From Actinomycetota bacterium (GTDB lineage Bacteria > Actinomycetota > Geothermincolia > Geothermincolales > RBG-13-55-18): a stretch of 64,000 nt of DNA. Both the position numbers and the translations under genes were made by a program. The notes under the pieces are model-generated. The model had not been told where the DNA came from. It made no database searches and was given only the letters and a program-made list of their open reading frames with translations. Positions 62,492 to 64,000 of the stretch are shown here, piece after piece (position 1 is the first letter of the stretch; every line of letters starts with the position of its first letter). The DNA is taken from positions 1 through 64,000 of the forward strand of contig JACIXC010000011.1 of assembly GCA_014360655.1 (NCBI GenBank). The letters run 5' to 3'.

Positions 62492-64000
62492 TTGACGGAC
62501 ATGGGAAAAGTCGACGAGCTGGTGAAGGCCTTCGAGGAGATGGCGGAGCTCTCCGATATCAAGGGGGAGGTCCGCTTCAAGGTGAACGCGTACCACCGCG
62601 CCGCGGAGGTGGTGCGCGAGCACGGGGAGGAGCTCCTGCAGCTCGACGACGTGAAGGAGCTGCGCAGGTACAAGGGCATAGGCGAAGGGATCGCCAAGAA
62701 GATCCTCGAGTTCAAGCGCACGGGGACCATCTCGAAGCTGGAGGAGCTCAAGGAGGAGATACCCGTTGAGCTCATCTCCCTCCTCCAGGTGCCCAACCTG
62801 GGACCCAAGCGCGCTAAGCTGGTCTACGACGAGCTGGGGGTGCGCACCATCGAGGAGCTGGAGGAGGCGGCGGAAGCCCACCGGCTGGCCGAGTTGTACG
62901 GCATGGGGCCCAAGGCCGAGCAGAATATCCTCGAGGGCATACGACACCTGCGCACCACCACCGGCCGCCTCCCGCTCCACCAGGCCCATCGCATACAGGA
63001 GGAGATCATCTCGCAGCTGCGGGAACGCATTTCCGGGATCGCCCTGAGCGCGGCGGGAAGCCTGCGGCGCATGAAGGAGACCATCGGGGACATCGACATC
63101 CTGGCCGGTGCGCGGGATACCGCGCCGGTCATGGAGGCCTTCTGCACCCTTCCCGGGGTGGAGAGGGTCCTCCTGCGGGGGGATACCAAGAGCTCCGTGC
63201 AGACGTCGGACGGCCTCCAGGTCGACCTGCGCGTGGTGCTCCCGGAGGAATACGGGGCGGCCCTGCAGTACTTCACCGGCTCCAAGGAGCACAACGTGAA
63301 GGTGCGGGAGATCGCCAAGAAGGCGGGCAAGAAGATAAACGAGTACGGGGTCTTCCGCGTCAAGGACGGGCGCAGGCTGGCAGGGAAGACGGAAGAGGAG
63401 GTCTACCGGGCGCTGGGCATGGCCTGCCCGCCCCCCGAGCTGCGCGAGAACAGGGGAGAGGTGGAAGCGGCGCTGCAGGGCACGCTGCCTGACCTGGTGG
63501 AGCTCACGGACATCAGGGGCGACCTCCACGCGCACAGCGAGGCCAGCGACGGCATCGCGAGCCTCGAGGAGATGCGCGCTGCGGCGGAGGCCCTCGGCTA
63601 CCGCTACCTGGCCATAACCGATCACGCGCGAAACCTGAGGGTGGCCAACGGGCTGGAGAGGGAGAGGCTGCTGCGACAGGTCGAGGAGATAAGGGAATTG
63701 AACGCAAGGGGCGATTCGCCGGTCACCCTCCTCTCCGGCAGCGAGCTGAACATCGGCAACGAGGGCGAGCTCGATTACGACGATGAGGTCCTTTCGCGGC
63801 TGGACGTGGTGATCGCATCGGTGCACGGCGGTTTCCGGCAGTCGCGGGAGCAGGTCACGCGGCGCATCCTCGCGGCGGTGCGCAACCCGCACGTGAAGAT
63901 CATCGCCCACCCCACGGGAAGGCTTATCGGGCAGCGAGCCCCCTACGAGGTGGACCTGGCGGCGGTGATGCGGGAGGCGGCGGAGACGGGGACCGCGCTC
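62492..64000 (+). CDS. polX: PolX-type DNA polymerase/3'-5' exonuclease with PHP domain (partial, cut by window end)
   Basis: Family-X polymerase with a C-terminal PHP nuclease domain; used in base-excision repair. About 503 residues are visible. Two helix-hairpin-helix parts (YKGIGEGIAKKI, VPNLGPKRAKLVY) precede the polymerase motif GSLRRMKETIGDIDIL. The PHP domain begins at about residue 340 with DLHAHSEASDG, then ITDHARN, GSELNI, ASVHGGF and IAHPTGR. Start TTG 62492 or ATG 62501. The 3' end is outside the window. Confidence 0.93.
   Translation, partial: MTDMGKVDELVKAFEEMAELSDIKGEVRFKVNAYHRAAEVVREHGEELLQLDDVKELRRYKGIGEGIAKKILEFKRTGTISKLEELKEEIPVELISLLQVPNLGPKRAKLVYDELGVRTIEELEEAAEAHRLAELYGMGPKAEQNILEGIRHLRTTTGRLPLHQAHRIQEEIISQLRERISGIALSAAGSLRRMKETIGDIDILAGARDTAPVMEAFCTLPGVERVLLRGDTKSSVQTSDGLQVDLRVVLPEEYGAALQYFTGSKEHNVKVREIAKKAGKKINEYGVFRVKDGRRLAGKTEEEVYRALGMACPPPELRENRGEVEAALQGTLPDLVELTDIRGDLHAHSEASDGIASLEEMRAAAEALGYRYLAITDHARNLRVANGLERERLLRQVEEIRELNARGDSPVTLLSGSELNIGNEGELDYDDEVLSRLDVVIASVHGGFRQSREQVTRRILAAVRNPHVKIIAHPTGRLIGQRAPYEVDLAAVMREAAETGTAL

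Overview
This window is high-GC bacterial chromosome, densely coding on both strands. The gene set points to an anaerobic or facultatively anaerobic Gram-positive-type bacterium. The rplU-rpmA-obgE-proB-proA-nadD-LCP-rsfS order, an LCP (LytR-CpsA-Psr) wall protein and many lipoproteins support this, and I see no outer-membrane biogenesis genes. Oxygen-sensitive enzyme families (2-hydroxyacyl-CoA dehydratase/benzoyl-CoA reductase type subunits, a CooC-like ATPase, an acetyl-CoA-synthase-like protein, a ferredoxin) suggest anaerobic metabolism. A deep-branching actinobacterial lineage is my best guess; this is inference, because no rRNA or phylogenetic marker was compared.

Layout. 1-142: tail of an IS transposase. 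339-7670: ribosomal protein, Obg, proline, NAD and cell-wall gene run, read from a clear sigma-A-type promoter. 7801-7934: tRNA-Ala(GGC) with its own promoter. 8267-9581: two related lipoproteins. 10040-11881: acyl-CoA ligase. 12064-17742 (minus strand): a compact six-gene operon of two HgdB-family subunits, two ASKHA activator ATPases, a short AcsB/CdhC-like protein and a CooC-like ATPase. 18118-24042: AIM24-like protein, PrcB-like lipoprotein, a short-chain dehydrogenase plus MaoC hydratase pair, a ferredoxin and a lipoprotein. 24352-26998: class III polyhydroxyalkanoate (PHA) synthase operon. 27414-32152: sensor kinase, nucleoside phosphorylase, response regulator, an unrecognised internally duplicated protein and a PP-loop thiolase-type enzyme. 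32202-39094: leuS, comEA, comEC, holA.

39530-52830 is an accessory island inserted between holA and argC. One long but 5'-truncated RHS/YD-repeat gene and four shorter RHS C-terminal cassettes share almost identical core DNA and then diverge into unrelated C-terminal ends. After four of the five cassettes there is one AT-rich gene (a four-helix membrane protein, a PH-like protein, a lipoprotein and a repeat-containing lipoprotein). This is the layout expected of polymorphic toxin/immunity cassettes kept as a recombination store, although no toxin fold was recognised.

52864-61918 is a complete arginine operon order argC-J-B-D-F-R-G-H. A 14-bp perfect palindrome overlaps the -10 of the argC promoter and is a likely ArgR operator; argR is in the same cluster. 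The window ends inside a PolX-type DNA polymerase/PHP gene.

Functional links. The acyl-CoA ligase, (R)-specific dehydrogenase, MaoC hydratase and PhaEC genes could supply and polymerise (R)-3-hydroxyacyl-CoA. The minus-strand operon looks like an ATP-driven low-potential reductase of the benzoyl-CoA reductase/double-cubane-cluster superfamily with added nickel-enzyme-like partners. Together with the RHS island it is the part most worth following up.
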